Assembly: GCA_025997955.1 (NCBI GenBank)
Contig: BNVH01000024.1
Coordinates: 1-41,718, forward strand
Source: Synergistales bacterium
GTDB taxonomy: Bacteria; Synergistota; Synergistia; Synergistales; Aminobacteriaceae
Reading direction: 5' to 3'
DNA length: 41,718 nt
The position numbers and the translations under genes were made by a program. Positions 15,563-24,851 of the stretch are shown in pieces. Numbering within the stretch: position 1 is the first letter of the stretch; every line of letters starts with the position of its first letter. The notes under the pieces were generated by a model. The model was not told the DNA's origin. It saw only the letters and a list, made by a program, of their open reading frames with translations, and searched no databases.

Positions 15563-16324
15563 ATGACAACTAACGCGTTAGTCATTGTTGACCCGCAGAA
15601 CGACTTTTGCGACAAAAAAGGAAGTCTCTATGTCGAAGGCGCCGAACAAGATGTCGCGCGCCTGTCCGCCTATATCAAAAAAGAGAATATAGGCGAAATT
15701 TTTATTTCTCTCGACTCGCACGACGCATGCGCGGTTTTTCACCCCGTGTTTTGGGTAAACGACGCGGGGGAGCATCCGGCGCCTTTTACGCAGATAACTT
15801 ATGATGTTTTTGAATCAAGAGAATGGAAAGTCGCGTCGGAAAACAACATACCTTTCTTATTGCGGACTTTCAGGGCGATGAGCGCAAAGTCCGTCCCTTA
15901 TATAATGATTTGGCCGGAACACTGCGTGGTCTCGACCTGGGGTCATCAGATAGCCGCGCCGCTGCAAGACGCGCTTATACAATGGCGCGATAAAACCGGC
16001 CTGAGCGTCCGTTATGTTTTTAAGGGTGAAAACCCGTACACTGAGCAGTTCTCGATATTTGAGGGCGTGGACGACTCCTATCCCGAGACATCTTTTAACG
16101 ATACTCTCGCTTCGCGCTTGTCGCGGTTCGGCGAGGTGACATTCGCCGGTGAGGCTCTCAGCCACTGCGTAGTGGAGTCTGTCTTGTCCTATGTGCAAAG
16201 ACTCTGCGTCCCGCAGACAGTGCGTCTCTTGACGGACTGCACGTCGCCCGTCGGCGGCTTTAACAGGAAAGAGTCGCTCGACAGGCTCAGTCGCTATAGC
16301 GTTAAGTTTGTTACGACGGACTAA
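15563..16324 (+). CDS. Nicotinamidase-like cysteine hydrolase (isochorismatase superfamily)
   Basis: A 253-residue hydrolase, longer than E. coli PncA (about 213). The catalytic aspartate is D10 in VIVDPQNDF, the lysine is K154 in VFKGENPYTEQFS, and the nucleophile is C202 in EALSHCVVESV. D51 and H53 in LDSHD with H60 match the metal site of nicotinamidases. It probably deamidates nicotinamide to nicotinic acid, but amidases of other small substrates have the same fold. The gene starts 9 bases after rpmA and may be read from the ribosomal operon. Its stop overlaps the stop of the convergent pepF. Confidence 0.75.
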   Translation: MTTNALVIVDPQNDFCDKKGSLYVEGAEQDVARLSAYIKKENIGEIFISLDSHDACAVFHPVFWVNDAGEHPAPFTQITYDVFESREWKVASENNIPFLLRTFRAMSAKSVPYIMIWPEHCVVSTWGHQIAAPLQDALIQWRDKTGLSVRYVFKGENPYTEQFSIFEGVDDSYPETSFNDTLASRLSRFGEVTFAGEALSHCVVESVLSYVQRLCVPQTVRLLTDCTSPVGGFNRKESLDRLSRYSVKFVTTD

Positions 16325-18183
16325 AATAAATTTTCAAAATCTTTTAGTTTTTTCTCGAACGCTTTAAGCGTCGCCTCAAACGGCGTGCGGCTTTGCAGGT
16401 CGACGCCGGCCTTTTGCAGAATATCCAAAGAGAAATTGCTGCTGCCGCTTTTGAGAAACGTGAGATAGCGTTGTTGCGCGCTATCATCTTGAGGCGCAAT
16501 ATCTTGAAGATTGAGCAGGGAAGCCGCAAACGCTCCGGCGGCCGTGAACCCGGTCACGTATTTATAAACGTAAAAGGCCGTGTAAAAATGCGGGATGCGC
16601 GCCCATTCCATACGAAGAGAGTCGTCTATGACGAGGCTCGTTCCATAATATTTGGCGCAAAGCTCCCCCCACAGCGCGCCGAGCCAGGCGGGCGAAAGAG
16701 CCTCCCCGCTCTCGGCGCGCGCGTGAGTTTCTCTCTCATAATCGGCGAACATAGCCTGACGGTAGAACGTCGTGCGCACCATATCAAAATAATAAGTCAA
16801 AAGCCATTTTTTCTCGTTCTCCGCGCTCCGGGTGCGCAATAGATACTCCAACAAAAGGGACTCGTTTGTCGTGGACGCCACCTCGGCGAGCAATATGGTG
16901 TAGTCGGCGTAGACCTGCGGCTGGCTTAAGTGAGAATACCAAGAGTGCAGAGAGTGCCCCATCTCGTGCGCTATGGTAAACACGTCCCTCAGAGTGCCGT
17001 TGTAGTTTAGCAGCACATAAGGTCTCGTGCCATAGCTGCCCCAGGAGTACGCGCCCTTTCGCTTGCCCTGGTTTTCGTATACGTCTATCCACCGTTCCGC
17101 AAATCCGCGTTTCAGGTTCTCTATATAGTCGCCGCCAAGAGGTGAGAGAGCCTCGGTTACGATATCTACCGCCTCCTCGTATGGTATGTCGCCGCCCGGT
17201 TCCTCCGACAGAGGGACGTTCAAATCATAAAAGTGAAGTTCGTCAAGGCCGAGAAGGCGTTTACGCAGCGACATGTATTTGTGCAAAAACGGGGCGTTGT
17301 CTATGGCCGCGCCCACCACGTTGTCGTAGACGCTTTGCGGGATATTGTCAGAAAAAAGGGCGCTGGCGAGCGCGTTTTTATACTTGCGCGCCGTCGCGTA
17401 AAACAAATCTCCCTTGACGGAGCCGGCGTAGAGCGCGCCTATGGAGTTTTTGTAGATGGCGTAAGTACTGTGTATCCCCTCAAAGGCCGCGCGCCGCACT
17501 TCTCGGGAGGGGCTTTTGCTGAGCTTGTAGTATCGCTCCTCGGTCAATTCCACACTCTCTCCGTTTTCGTCCTTTATAACAGGGAACTTTATGTCGGCGT
17601 CGGTCAGCATGGTGAAAGCGTTTTGCGCCACGTTGGAGAGATCGTGAGTACGCGCGAGCAGTTCTTCTTCTCGGGCGGAGAGTATATGCTCTTTTTCTCT
17701 GAGTATCTCGGAGAAAAAGAATTCGTAAACCCTTAGTTCCTCGTTCTCTTTTAGATACTTGTCTATTTGGCCGTCGGGCAAAGCCAAAATCTCTGGCTGA
17801 AAAAACGACGTAGCGGCGGAGTATCGCGTCATCAGGCTCTCGGCCTTGTCGCTCGCCTCTTGATAAATGCTCACGCGCAGGTCTTCGTGGCTTTTCATAT
17901 TGGCGTAGACATAAAGCCGCCCAAGCTCTTTGGAGATGCTTTCTTCTTGTCTAAGAAAAGAAAGAAGCGAGGCCGCCGAGCCGCCGATGGTTCCGGCAAA
18001 TTTCGCTATCTCGCCCACTTGCGCGGAGAGTTCGGAAAAGGCTTTTTCCCATTCGCCAAGCGAGGGATAGATGTTCTCTAAATTCCATTTGTACTTCTCT
18101 TCAATCTCGGCCCTCTCCGGCACAGCACCGGTTTTAGACGAGTTTTCGGCGCTTGAGAACTGAGAAATATGTCTATCGGTCAT
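16321..18183 (-). CDS. pepF: Oligoendopeptidase F (M3B metallopeptidase)
   Basis: A 620-residue cytoplasmic zinc peptidase that trims oligopeptides. The zinc site is HEMGHS at about 406-411 (HEXXH), followed by the third ligand glutamate in ADYTILLAEVAST. The N-terminal PepF-type domain (about 25-200, with YKWNLENIYPS and SLMTRYSAATSFF) and the C-terminal RIPHFYTAFYVYKYVTGF are typical. GGGAG lies about 9 bases before ATG 18183. The 3' end meets the nicotinamidase-like gene tail to tail with overlapping stops and no room for a terminator. It is divergent from the large helicase gene, with about 165 bases between them. Confidence 0.95.
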   Translation of the reverse strand: MTDRHISQFSSAENSSKTGAVPERAEIEEKYKWNLENIYPSLGEWEKAFSELSAQVGEIAKFAGTIGGSAASLLSFLRQEESISKELGRLYVYANMKSHEDLRVSIYQEASDKAESLMTRYSAATSFFQPEILALPDGQIDKYLKENEELRVYEFFFSEILREKEHILSAREEELLARTHDLSNVAQNAFTMLTDADIKFPVIKDENGESVELTEERYYKLSKSPSREVRRAAFEGIHSTYAIYKNSIGALYAGSVKGDLFYATARKYKNALASALFSDNIPQSVYDNVVGAAIDNAPFLHKYMSLRKRLLGLDELHFYDLNVPLSEEPGGDIPYEEAVDIVTEALSPLGGDYIENLKRGFAERWIDVYENQGKRKGAYSWGSYGTRPYVLLNYNGTLRDVFTIAHEMGHSLHSWYSHLSQPQVYADYTILLAEVASTTNESLLLEYLLRTRSAENEKKWLLTYYFDMVRTTFYRQAMFADYERETHARAESGEALSPAWLGALWGELCAKYYGTSLVIDDSLRMEWARIPHFYTAFYVYKYVTGFTAAGAFAASLLNLQDIAPQDDSAQQRYLTFLKSGSSNFSLDILQKAGVDLQSRTPFEATLKAFEKKLKDFENLF

Positions 18184-18301
18184 GATTCAATCTCCCTTTG
18201 TGAATTTGTTTTATATTTTGTATCTGTCGCTGTTATATTTATTCGCCTGCCGGTAATATTATATATGGAGAATACATAGGCGGAAGCGGCTTTCTTCTCA
18301 C

Positions 18302-18330
18302 TTGTTATGTATTGTGCTAAATGATATGCT
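18302..18330 (+). promoter_or_regulatory. Promoter of the helicase-nuclease gene
   Basis: TTGTTA (18302-18307), a 17-base spacer and TATGCT (18325-18330) lie just ahead of the GGAGG ribosome site of the helicase gene. Confidence 0.45.
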
Positions 18331-18348
18331 TTTACGGAGGTGGTAGGT

Positions 18349-21300
18349 ATGACAGACTACATAGATACGCTTTTGCCCGAAGATACGCCAATAGGCCAGA
18401 GGTCGGCCGTCCTCCGCGACGACGGGCTTATGACGGTCGAGGCCGGAGCCGGTACGGGCAAGACCTGGACTTTATCCTCGCGCTTCGCGCGTCTTTTGCT
18501 CTCGCCCCTTCCCTCCCTTCAGCCATGTTTGCCTAAAAATATCCTGACGCTCACCTACACCGAGGCCGCGGCCCGTGAGATGCAGGAGAGAATACGCAAA
18601 AAAACCGTCGAGACAATAAATTTGATCGGGAGCGGGCAAGCCTCGCAAGGAATCGACAAAAAATCCATAAAGGACGGCTTCGACGACGCTTGGATATCGA
18701 CCATCCACTCGTTCTCGGCTCGCCTTATCAGGGAGTCGGGGCTGTCGCTTGATATAGACCCCTACTCCACCATTCTGTCGCCGTCTCAGGAGGATTCGTT
18801 CTGGCTCGCTTTGGCCCGCGCGCTTGACACGATGTCGCTCTCTCGTTTTGCGCATAGCCTTTCTCATGACCTGCGCGCCGCTGCCGGCGAATTGGAAAAA
18901 GACGGTTTTTTAATCGCCGCGCTTGAAAAATGGACACCGAGTGAGCTCTGTGCCCTCGCCCATGACGTGGCGGAGCTTCACGCGTCTATGGGACATGATG
19001 ATAACACTCTCTTAAAATGGGCCGCTCAGGCCGAGTCTCGGTCAGACCCTCAAAGCGAGGGCGTGGGGCGTGAAATAGCGTCGTTTTTGAGCCCCGTTTG
19101 GCACGATACTTGGAAGCGGTGGCGCCTAATTTTTCAGGAAATAGAGGATGAACTTGAGATAGAATCTCAAAAGGCAAAGGGCTCCGCCGGGGCGCTGCGC
19201 TTGGCCTCAGTAGCGAGAAAATGGATAGATAAAATGTCCGAAGAGGACAATAAAGAAATCCACAAAGAAGACCAAATGCTCTTTTTTGTAGATATATGCG
19301 ACAATTTAAGCGGAACTATCGCCAAATCTTTCAAAGAAAAAATAGAGGATATGTTGGGGCAAAAAATCTCAGAATGGAAAGCCCAAAAAAAGGAAAGAGG
19401 CGTCTTGGCGCTGTCGGCCGCCTCTCCGCTCCTTCCGCTCTCGGAAAACGAACAGCGCCTTCGCGCGACTCTTTTGCGCTTTTGCGCTTTTGCCTGGAGC
19501 GCCTGGGAGGAGACGAAGCGCCGCCGTGATATTATGTCGTTCGGCGACCTTATACGCTTCGCCGCTCTGTCCGTCTCAAAGGACTCCGGCAAAAAGGATT
19601 TTCGGCATATCATGATAGACGAGTTTCAGGATACCGACCCGCTTCAGGACGCGATGCTAAGAGCCCTGAGAGAAAAGGAAGGGGCCAATCTATTTTTGGT
19701 GGGTGATCCAAAGCAGGCTATATACAGATTTCGTCACGCCGACCTCACTCTCTTTGCCGACTACGTCAAAATGGCTCGCGCGTCCAACTCAGAGGTTAGG
19801 CTTGGCGTCAGCTTCAGGACGCGCTCCGTTCTTTTAGAACGTATAAACTCGCTCTTCGCGCATATCTGGCAAAACGGTCTTGGAAGCGACGAGAAAATGA
19901 AAGAGCTCAAATTTGAGCCGCTCACCGCGCATGAAGCGAACGGCGAGGGTGGGCGGCCTGATTCATCCGTAAAGCCGGTAACGCTGGTTATATCCGTAAC
20001 CGAGATGGGTAACGCCGACGCCGCCGACGAGCTTTTAGCGCGCAAGCTCGCGCGCTTGTTCGCCGCGTGGAAACGCGACTGTCGTACCGTTTGGGATAAA
20101 AAAGAACGCAAGCTCAGACCTGTACGCTGGCGCGATTTCGCCGTCCTCTCCCCGAGCAGAACGAAATATTCGCTCTGGGAGACGGTCTTTGCCGAGGAGG
20201 GCATACCGGTCGTGCTTGAAAAGGGCAAGAGCTACTTTGCTCGTGGTGAAGTCACCGATATAGTGAACACATTGAAGGCGGCGGCGTTCCCAGATGACGA
20301 GGCGTCTCTCGCCGGTTGGCTCTCGTCGCCGTTTTCAGGCGTTGCGCGGCGTGACGTAGAGGCATGTATAGAGCTCAAAAAAAACGAGCGTCCCCTATCC
20401 GCTCTCCTGTCAGAACACCTTCCCGAAGCGGACGCGCGAATCTCTGTCTTGCGCCGTCTCGGAGCCCTGCGTGGACCGAGCGCTGTCCTGTCGCGTCTTT
20501 TGGAGGACAGAAGATGGCTGTCGCGATATAACGACTTAGACAGGGCGCGAGTCACGGCCAACGTCGCTCACGCCCTGTCGCTCGCTCGGCAATACGAAAG
20601 CGGCGTATCGCCGAGCTTGATAGGTTGCGCGGACTGGCTTGGAGCCGCGCTGTCGTCCATGCGCGAAATGACGGAGCCCGAATGGATAGAAAGCGGCGCT
20701 GACGCCGTCCACGTGATGACGGTGCACGGTAGCAAGGGGCTTGAGTTTCCGGTAGTGGCTGTCGTCAACATGAATAGAGGACTGGGACGTAACAACACGA
20801 GTCAGGTAACCGCGTCCAAAAAGATGGGCGTGGCCGTTTCGTCCATACCAGATATGATGGCGCCGGACGACGCAAAGCCGCCTAATAGTCTTAAATGGGA
20901 GCGCCTGCTTTCGGAGCGCGCGGAACTAGAGGAAAGCCAGCGCCTTTTTTACGTAGCCGCCACGCGCGCGCAGGACTCTCTGATTCTATGCGGAAAAATC
21001 AACGAGACGCAAAAGGGCAAGACCGTCACAAAAGACAGCTGGCTTTCATGGACCCTCGAATGGTTGGAGAAAGAAGAGGGGATGAACTGGCAAGATATAA
21101 AAAAGCCATACATAATATACGCGTCCCCCGACGAATCCGGCGCGTCACCCGCAAAAAACCATGCACAAAGAGCGTCGGTGGCGCGGGAGGCCGCTCCCAA
21201 GCCGCTCTCTTTGCCCAGTTCCGATATTGCCGATATGGCGCTGGCAAGTTTTTCGGCTACGTCGTTCGCGCTCTTCGAGTGGTGCCCGTTTGCCTGGCGC

Positions 21301-22053
21301 AGGAAGCACAGACAGGGCGTGGATTTGCGCTGGGAAATTCCTGAAGAGCATACCGACGGCGGCGGACACGTCGGAGGCTCCGAGCTCGGTCTACTCGCGC
21401 ACTGGATTTTGGCGCGGTGGGATATGAGGGTGGAAACTCTTTCAAAGTGGCTTGGCGAACAGTCTACCGTTTTGCAAATCCTCCCGTCGGAGCTGAGGGA
21501 CACATGGCGCGGCGCAAAAAACAAAAAGACATTAGAGGAATGGCTCGTGTCTTTCGCGGCATCAGGAGAGGGACACGCTATATCAAGCGCCTTAGCGCGC
21601 GGCGAACTCCTGCGCGAGAACGCGTTTAGCCTGCCACTCACGATGGCGGAGGGGGAGGCTCATATAAAATTAGTCGGAGCTACCGACGCGATATGGAAAG
21701 AGGGTACGCGCTGGCACGTCAGGGACTACAAGATAACCACGCAAAACAACGCGCCGGCCGAGCTTTATCGCAGCCAGCTCGCGTTTTACGCGCTTGCCAC
21801 AAGGCTAATGTGCCGTGACGACGCGAATTTCGGCGGCGTGGACGTCGCTTTGGTGTTCTTACGCGAAGGCGGAGAAATAGGAGAGCGCAAGACATTCGGC
21901 GCGAACGGCGCTGGAGATGAGCTTGAGAGTGAGTTTGACGCGCTTCGCAATCAAGTCGGCGACGCCGCGCGAGGTGCGGCACTAGGGCCTTGGGTCCCAA
22001 TGCGAGAGCACTGCCGGTCATGTCCGTGGCGCAAGAAATGCCCAAAATCGTAA
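18349..22053 (+). CDS. AddA/RecB-like UvrD-family helicase with C-terminal PD-(D/E)XK nuclease
   Basis: A 1234-residue repair enzyme expected to resect double-strand breaks. The start is ATG 18349 behind GGAGG; a GTG at 18340 overlaps that site. The SF1A helicase core has Walker A EAGAGTGKT (31-39), TLTYTEAAAREMQERI, Walker B DEFQDTDP (about 424-431), GDPKQAIYRFRHAD, and motif V/VI near VMTVHGSKGLEFPVV and RLFYVAATRAQD. The C-terminus holds a RecB-type nuclease with GATDAI, RDYK (about 1125-1128) and the QLAFYAL motif. C979 plus C1222, C1225 and C1231 form the arrangement of an iron-sulfur staple, which in AddAB is found in AddB rather than AddA. No addB or recC-like gene is adjacent. Confidence 0.88.
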   Translation: MTDYIDTLLPEDTPIGQRSAVLRDDGLMTVEAGAGTGKTWTLSSRFARLLLSPLPSLQPCLPKNILTLTYTEAAAREMQERIRKKTVETINLIGSGQASQGIDKKSIKDGFDDAWISTIHSFSARLIRESGLSLDIDPYSTILSPSQEDSFWLALARALDTMSLSRFAHSLSHDLRAAAGELEKDGFLIAALEKWTPSELCALAHDVAELHASMGHDDNTLLKWAAQAESRSDPQSEGVGREIASFLSPVWHDTWKRWRLIFQEIEDELEIESQKAKGSAGALRLASVARKWIDKMSEEDNKEIHKEDQMLFFVDICDNLSGTIAKSFKEKIEDMLGQKISEWKAQKKERGVLALSAASPLLPLSENEQRLRATLLRFCAFAWSAWEETKRRRDIMSFGDLIRFAALSVSKDSGKKDFRHIMIDEFQDTDPLQDAMLRALREKEGANLFLVGDPKQAIYRFRHADLTLFADYVKMARASNSEVRLGVSFRTRSVLLERINSLFAHIWQNGLGSDEKMKELKFEPLTAHEANGEGGRPDSSVKPVTLVISVTEMGNADAADELLARKLARLFAAWKRDCRTVWDKKERKLRPVRWRDFAVLSPSRTKYSLWETVFAEEGIPVVLEKGKSYFARGEVTDIVNTLKAAAFPDDEASLAGWLSSPFSGVARRDVEACIELKKNERPLSALLSEHLPEADARISVLRRLGALRGPSAVLSRLLEDRRWLSRYNDLDRARVTANVAHALSLARQYESGVSPSLIGCADWLGAALSSMREMTEPEWIESGADAVHVMTVHGSKGLEFPVVAVVNMNRGLGRNNTSQVTASKKMGVAVSSIPDMMAPDDAKPPNSLKWERLLSERAELEESQRLFYVAATRAQDSLILCGKINETQKGKTVTKDSWLSWTLEWLEKEEGMNWQDIKKPYIIYASPDESGASPAKNHAQRASVAREAAPKPLSLPSSDIADMALASFSATSFALFEWCPFAWRRKHRQGVDLRWEIPEEHTDGGGHVGGSELGLLAHWILARWDMRVETLSKWLGEQSTVLQILPSELRDTWRGAKNKKTLEEWLVSFAASGEGHAISSALARGELLRENAFSLPLTMAEGEAHIKLVGATDAIWKEGTRWHVRDYKITTQNNAPAELYRSQLAFYALATRLMCRDDANFGGVDVALVFLREGGEIGERKTFGANGAGDELESEFDALRNQVGDAARGAALGPWVPMREHCRSCPWRKKCPKS

Positions 22054-22094
22054 GTATAATGATAATTTTGGAAATATAAGGAGGAAAACTTGTC

Positions 22095-22358
22095 ATGAAA
22101 AAGGCTTTGGCCGGGACTCTTGAGTCGTCGGACTGCTGTGTGACGCTTACAGAAAAAAACCTGGGCTCCGGCCTGTCTTTGACTGTTTCGGGCACAGAGC
22201 GTTTCATGAGCGCCATAACCGAGACGGTTGGTGACGTGGCGGGGTCTTTCGGCATAAGCGATGTCGATATTTTTGTGCAGGACAGAGGCGCGCTTGACGT
22301 GGTTTTGCGTTCTCGTCTTGAGGCCGCTATTTTACGATACGAAACGGACGAGGCGTAA
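22095..22358 (+). CDS. citD: Citrate lyase gamma subunit (acyl carrier protein)
   Basis: An 87-residue carrier that bears the triphosphoribosyl-dephospho-CoA prosthetic group. AGTLESSD (6-13) matches the E. coli attachment region AGTLESGD, giving Ser11 as the expected attachment site. VDIFVQDRGALDVVLRSRLE (about 56-75) is the conserved C-terminal part. GGAGG lies before the ATG at 22095. It is the first gene of citDEF; citE starts one base after its stop. A TATAAT at 22055-22060 may be part of a promoter in the short gap after the helicase gene. Confidence 0.92.
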   Translation: MKKALAGTLESSDCCVTLTEKNLGSGLSLTVSGTERFMSAITETVGDVAGSFGISDVDIFVQDRGALDVVLRSRLEAAILRYETDEA

Positions 22359-22359
22359 C

Positions 22360-23250
22360 ATGAGGCGAACGATGATGTATCTACCAGGGAACAACCCCAA
22401 TATGCTGCTCAAGGGGTATCTTTTCCGTCCGGACGGCCTGATATTCGACCTTGAGGACGCGGTCTCGGCCAATCAAAAAGACGCGGCCCGGATACTTGTG
22501 CGCAATGTACTTTCGTCTCAGAGCTTCGGCGACTGCGAGGTAAGCGTCCGCATAAACGCGCTTGACACAGAGTTTTGGCGCGATGACCTTTGCGCCGTAG
22601 GCGCGGCGGCGGCGATTAATAGACGTGTAAACGGCATTCGCATGCCCAAGGCCGAGTCAAAAGAGTCGGTGATTGCGCTGGACGACACGTTGTCCGAGCT
22701 TGAGGATAAAAATTCTCTGCCGCAAGGGCATTTCAAAATTTTTTGCCTACTTGAGAGCGCGAACGCGGTCTGGAAAGCCTACGACATAGCCACGGCGTCG
22801 CGGAGGGTTACAGGCCTTACGCCTGGTGGCGAGGACTTGGCGGCTGACTTGCGTACAACACGCTCGCGCGAGGAAAGCGAGCTTGACTGGATAAGAAAGA
22901 TGATCCTTGTGGCGGGGCGAGCGGCCGGCGTGGACGTTTTAGACGCCGCGTATCCCTTGATTCACGATCTCGAAGGATTGAAAAAACAGACGGAGGGCAT
23001 ACGCCAACTTGGTTTTGACGGAAAAAGCGTTTTGCACCCATCTCAAATTCAGGTTATCCATGATGTGTTTACGCCTTCCGCGACCGATATAGAAAAATCC
23101 CTGCGTATCGTCAGGGCGGCCGCGGAGGCCACGAAAAACGGGCAGGGCGCGGTGGCGGTTGACGGCCGATTAGTCGACGTTCCCGTAATAAAACGCGCCA
23201 TGTATCTGTTGACCCTCGCCGGCTTGGACGCTGAGGAGGCCGTGTTATGA
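22360..23250 (+). CDS. citE: Citrate lyase beta subunit (citryl-S-ACP lyase)
   Basis: A 296-residue HpcH/HpaI-family aldolase that cleaves citryl-ACP into oxaloacetate and acetyl-ACP. ATG 22360 directly follows citD; an upstream ATG at 22261 lies inside citD and is ignored. MMYLPGNNPNMLLKG at the start, LIFDLEDAVSANQKDAAR (about 29-46) with the acidic metal ligands, LTPGGEDLAADL (about 153-164) and FDGKSVLHPSQI (about 217-228) are CitE hallmarks. It overlaps citF by four bases (ATGA). Related single CitE-like proteins exist, but the DEF context settles this one. Confidence 0.95.
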   Translation: MRRTMMYLPGNNPNMLLKGYLFRPDGLIFDLEDAVSANQKDAARILVRNVLSSQSFGDCEVSVRINALDTEFWRDDLCAVGAAAAINRRVNGIRMPKAESKESVIALDDTLSELEDKNSLPQGHFKIFCLLESANAVWKAYDIATASRRVTGLTPGGEDLAADLRTTRSREESELDWIRKMILVAGRAAGVDVLDAAYPLIHDLEGLKKQTEGIRQLGFDGKSVLHPSQIQVIHDVFTPSATDIEKSLRIVRAAAEATKNGQGAVAVDGRLVDVPVIKRAMYLLTLAGLDAEEAVL

Positions 23251-24785
23251 GCAAAAATATCTTGGGACGTGAAATACCAAACTACATCGAAGGCTACGGC
23301 GCTGCCGTCCCATACGCCGGTCTAAATACGCGTCGCCCCAATGGCAGCGGCAAGATAAAACTCAGACCCAACCAAAGGGGCAAAAACAAAGTCCTGAAGA
23401 GCATCGAGGACGCCATAACTGCCTCCGGCCTCAAAAGCGGAATGACAATATCTTTTCATCACCACCTCAGAAACGGCGACCGCGTCGTAAACCTTGTCTT
23501 GGACGCCTGCTTTCGTATGGGCGTCCGCGACCTAACGCTTTTCCCGACGGCGCTCTTTGAGGTTCATGAACCCATAATAGAACATATCAAAAACGGCGTA
23601 GTGCGGCGCATTATGGGTTCGGTGAACGGCCCAGTTGGGCGAATGGTATCGTCTGGCGTCTTGCCAGAACCTGTAGTTCTCCGCAGTCACGGAGGCAGAC
23701 CGCGCGCTATTATGTCCGGGGAAGCGCCTATAGACGTGGCTTTCATAGCCGCGCCCTGCGCCGACCGATGGGGCAATCTTTCAGGGTTGTCCGGCTCGTC
23801 GCGCTGCGGCTCTTTGGGCTACGCTCACACCGACGCCCTCTACGCCGATATGGTCGTGGCTCTGACCGACAACCTCTGCTCATGCCTTATCGCGCCCGTA
23901 TCCATACCGCAAACCCACATCGACTTTTTGGTCGAGATTCCGAGTATCGGAGACCCAAAGGGTATAGTCTCAGGCTCCACAGCCGTGACACGCGACCCGC
24001 TGAGGCTTCTCATAGCTCGCTACGCGTCCCGCGTCATCGAGGCGTCGCCGTATTTTAAAGAGGGTATATCCTTTCAGACCGGCGCGGGCGGTATACCCTT
24101 GGCCGTCACGGCTTTCATGAAAGAGGCCATGATAAGAAGCTCTGTGCGCGGAAACATAGGGCTTGGGGGGATAACGGGATATTTTGTCGAGCTTTTGAAA
24201 GAGGGATTTTTAAAACGGCTATTGGACGTACAGTCGTTTGACGCGACGGCTATTCAGTCTCTTTGCGAAGACCCGTCTCACATCGAAATTTCAGCCGACT
24301 GGTACGCAAACCCCTGGAACGCTGGCGCCGCTGTGGACATGCTGGACGCCACGGTTTTGGGCGCTACCGAAATAGACAGAGACTTCAACGTAAACGTCAA
24401 CACCGAGTCCGACGGAGCGCTGCTGCACGGCATAGGCGGGCACCAAGACACAGCCGCGGGAGCGAGCGTTACGATAATAGCTCAGCCCCTCATGCGCGGA
24501 CGGATACCTTGCGCGACGCCGCGTGTGCACTGTGTGACAACGCCGGGGGAGACCATCGACGCGTTGGTGACGGAGTACGGCGTGACCGTAAACCCGAACA
24601 ACGCGGATTTGTTGGAGAGAGTCAGGGGCAAGTCCGATTTGCCGCTCGTTTCGATGGACGAGCTTATAGATAAAGCCAGCGCCCTGTCCGGGCGTATGGA
24701 TGAAATCGAACAGGGAGACAAGATCGTAGCCGTAATAGAGTGGCGCGACGGAAGCGTAATAGACATAGTGCGTAGCCGCGGATAG
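23247..24785 (+). CDS. citF: Citrate lyase alpha subunit (citrate:acetyl-ACP transferase)
   Basis: A 512-residue CoA-transferase-fold subunit that exchanges acetyl for citryl on the carrier protein. Typical parts are the N-terminal NYIEGYGAAVPYAG, MTISFHHHLRNGDRVVN (about 68-84), MGSVNGPVGRMVSSGVLP, FQTGAGGIPLAVTAFM and LLHGIGGHQDTAAGA (about 391-405). It overlaps citE and ends 5 bases before a strong terminator, so the operon here is citDEF only. The ligase citC and the prosthetic-group genes citX and citG, needed to make an active enzyme, are not in this cluster and would have to lie elsewhere in the genome. Confidence 0.95.
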   Translation: MSKNILGREIPNYIEGYGAAVPYAGLNTRRPNGSGKIKLRPNQRGKNKVLKSIEDAITASGLKSGMTISFHHHLRNGDRVVNLVLDACFRMGVRDLTLFPTALFEVHEPIIEHIKNGVVRRIMGSVNGPVGRMVSSGVLPEPVVLRSHGGRPRAIMSGEAPIDVAFIAAPCADRWGNLSGLSGSSRCGSLGYAHTDALYADMVVALTDNLCSCLIAPVSIPQTHIDFLVEIPSIGDPKGIVSGSTAVTRDPLRLLIARYASRVIEASPYFKEGISFQTGAGGIPLAVTAFMKEAMIRSSVRGNIGLGGITGYFVELLKEGFLKRLLDVQSFDATAIQSLCEDPSHIEISADWYANPWNAGAAVDMLDATVLGATEIDRDFNVNVNTESDGALLHGIGGHQDTAAGASVTIIAQPLMRGRIPCATPRVHCVTTPGETIDALVTEYGVTVNPNNADLLERVRGKSDLPLVSMDELIDKASALSGRMDEIEQGDKIVAVIEWRDGSVIDIVRSRG

Positions 24786-24790
24786 AAACA

Positions 24791-24836
24791 AAAAATTTCG
24801 GAGAGCCGAGATATACGAGTTCTCTCCGAAATTTTT
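24791..24836. terminator. Bidirectional intrinsic terminator between citF and glnN
   Basis: AAAAATTTCGGAGAG (24791-24805) and CTCTCCGAAATTTTT (24822-24836) are perfect complements with a 16-base loop, flanked by A and T runs. It can end citDEF on the plus strand and glnN on the minus strand. Confidence 0.9.
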
Positions 24837-24851
24837 TTAATATAAAACCCT

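Noticed and set aside
20949..21641. A 230-codon minus-strand frame inside the helicase-nuclease gene
   Set aside because: Ser/Arg-rich shadow without start signals; the plus strand carries the conserved motifs through this stretch.
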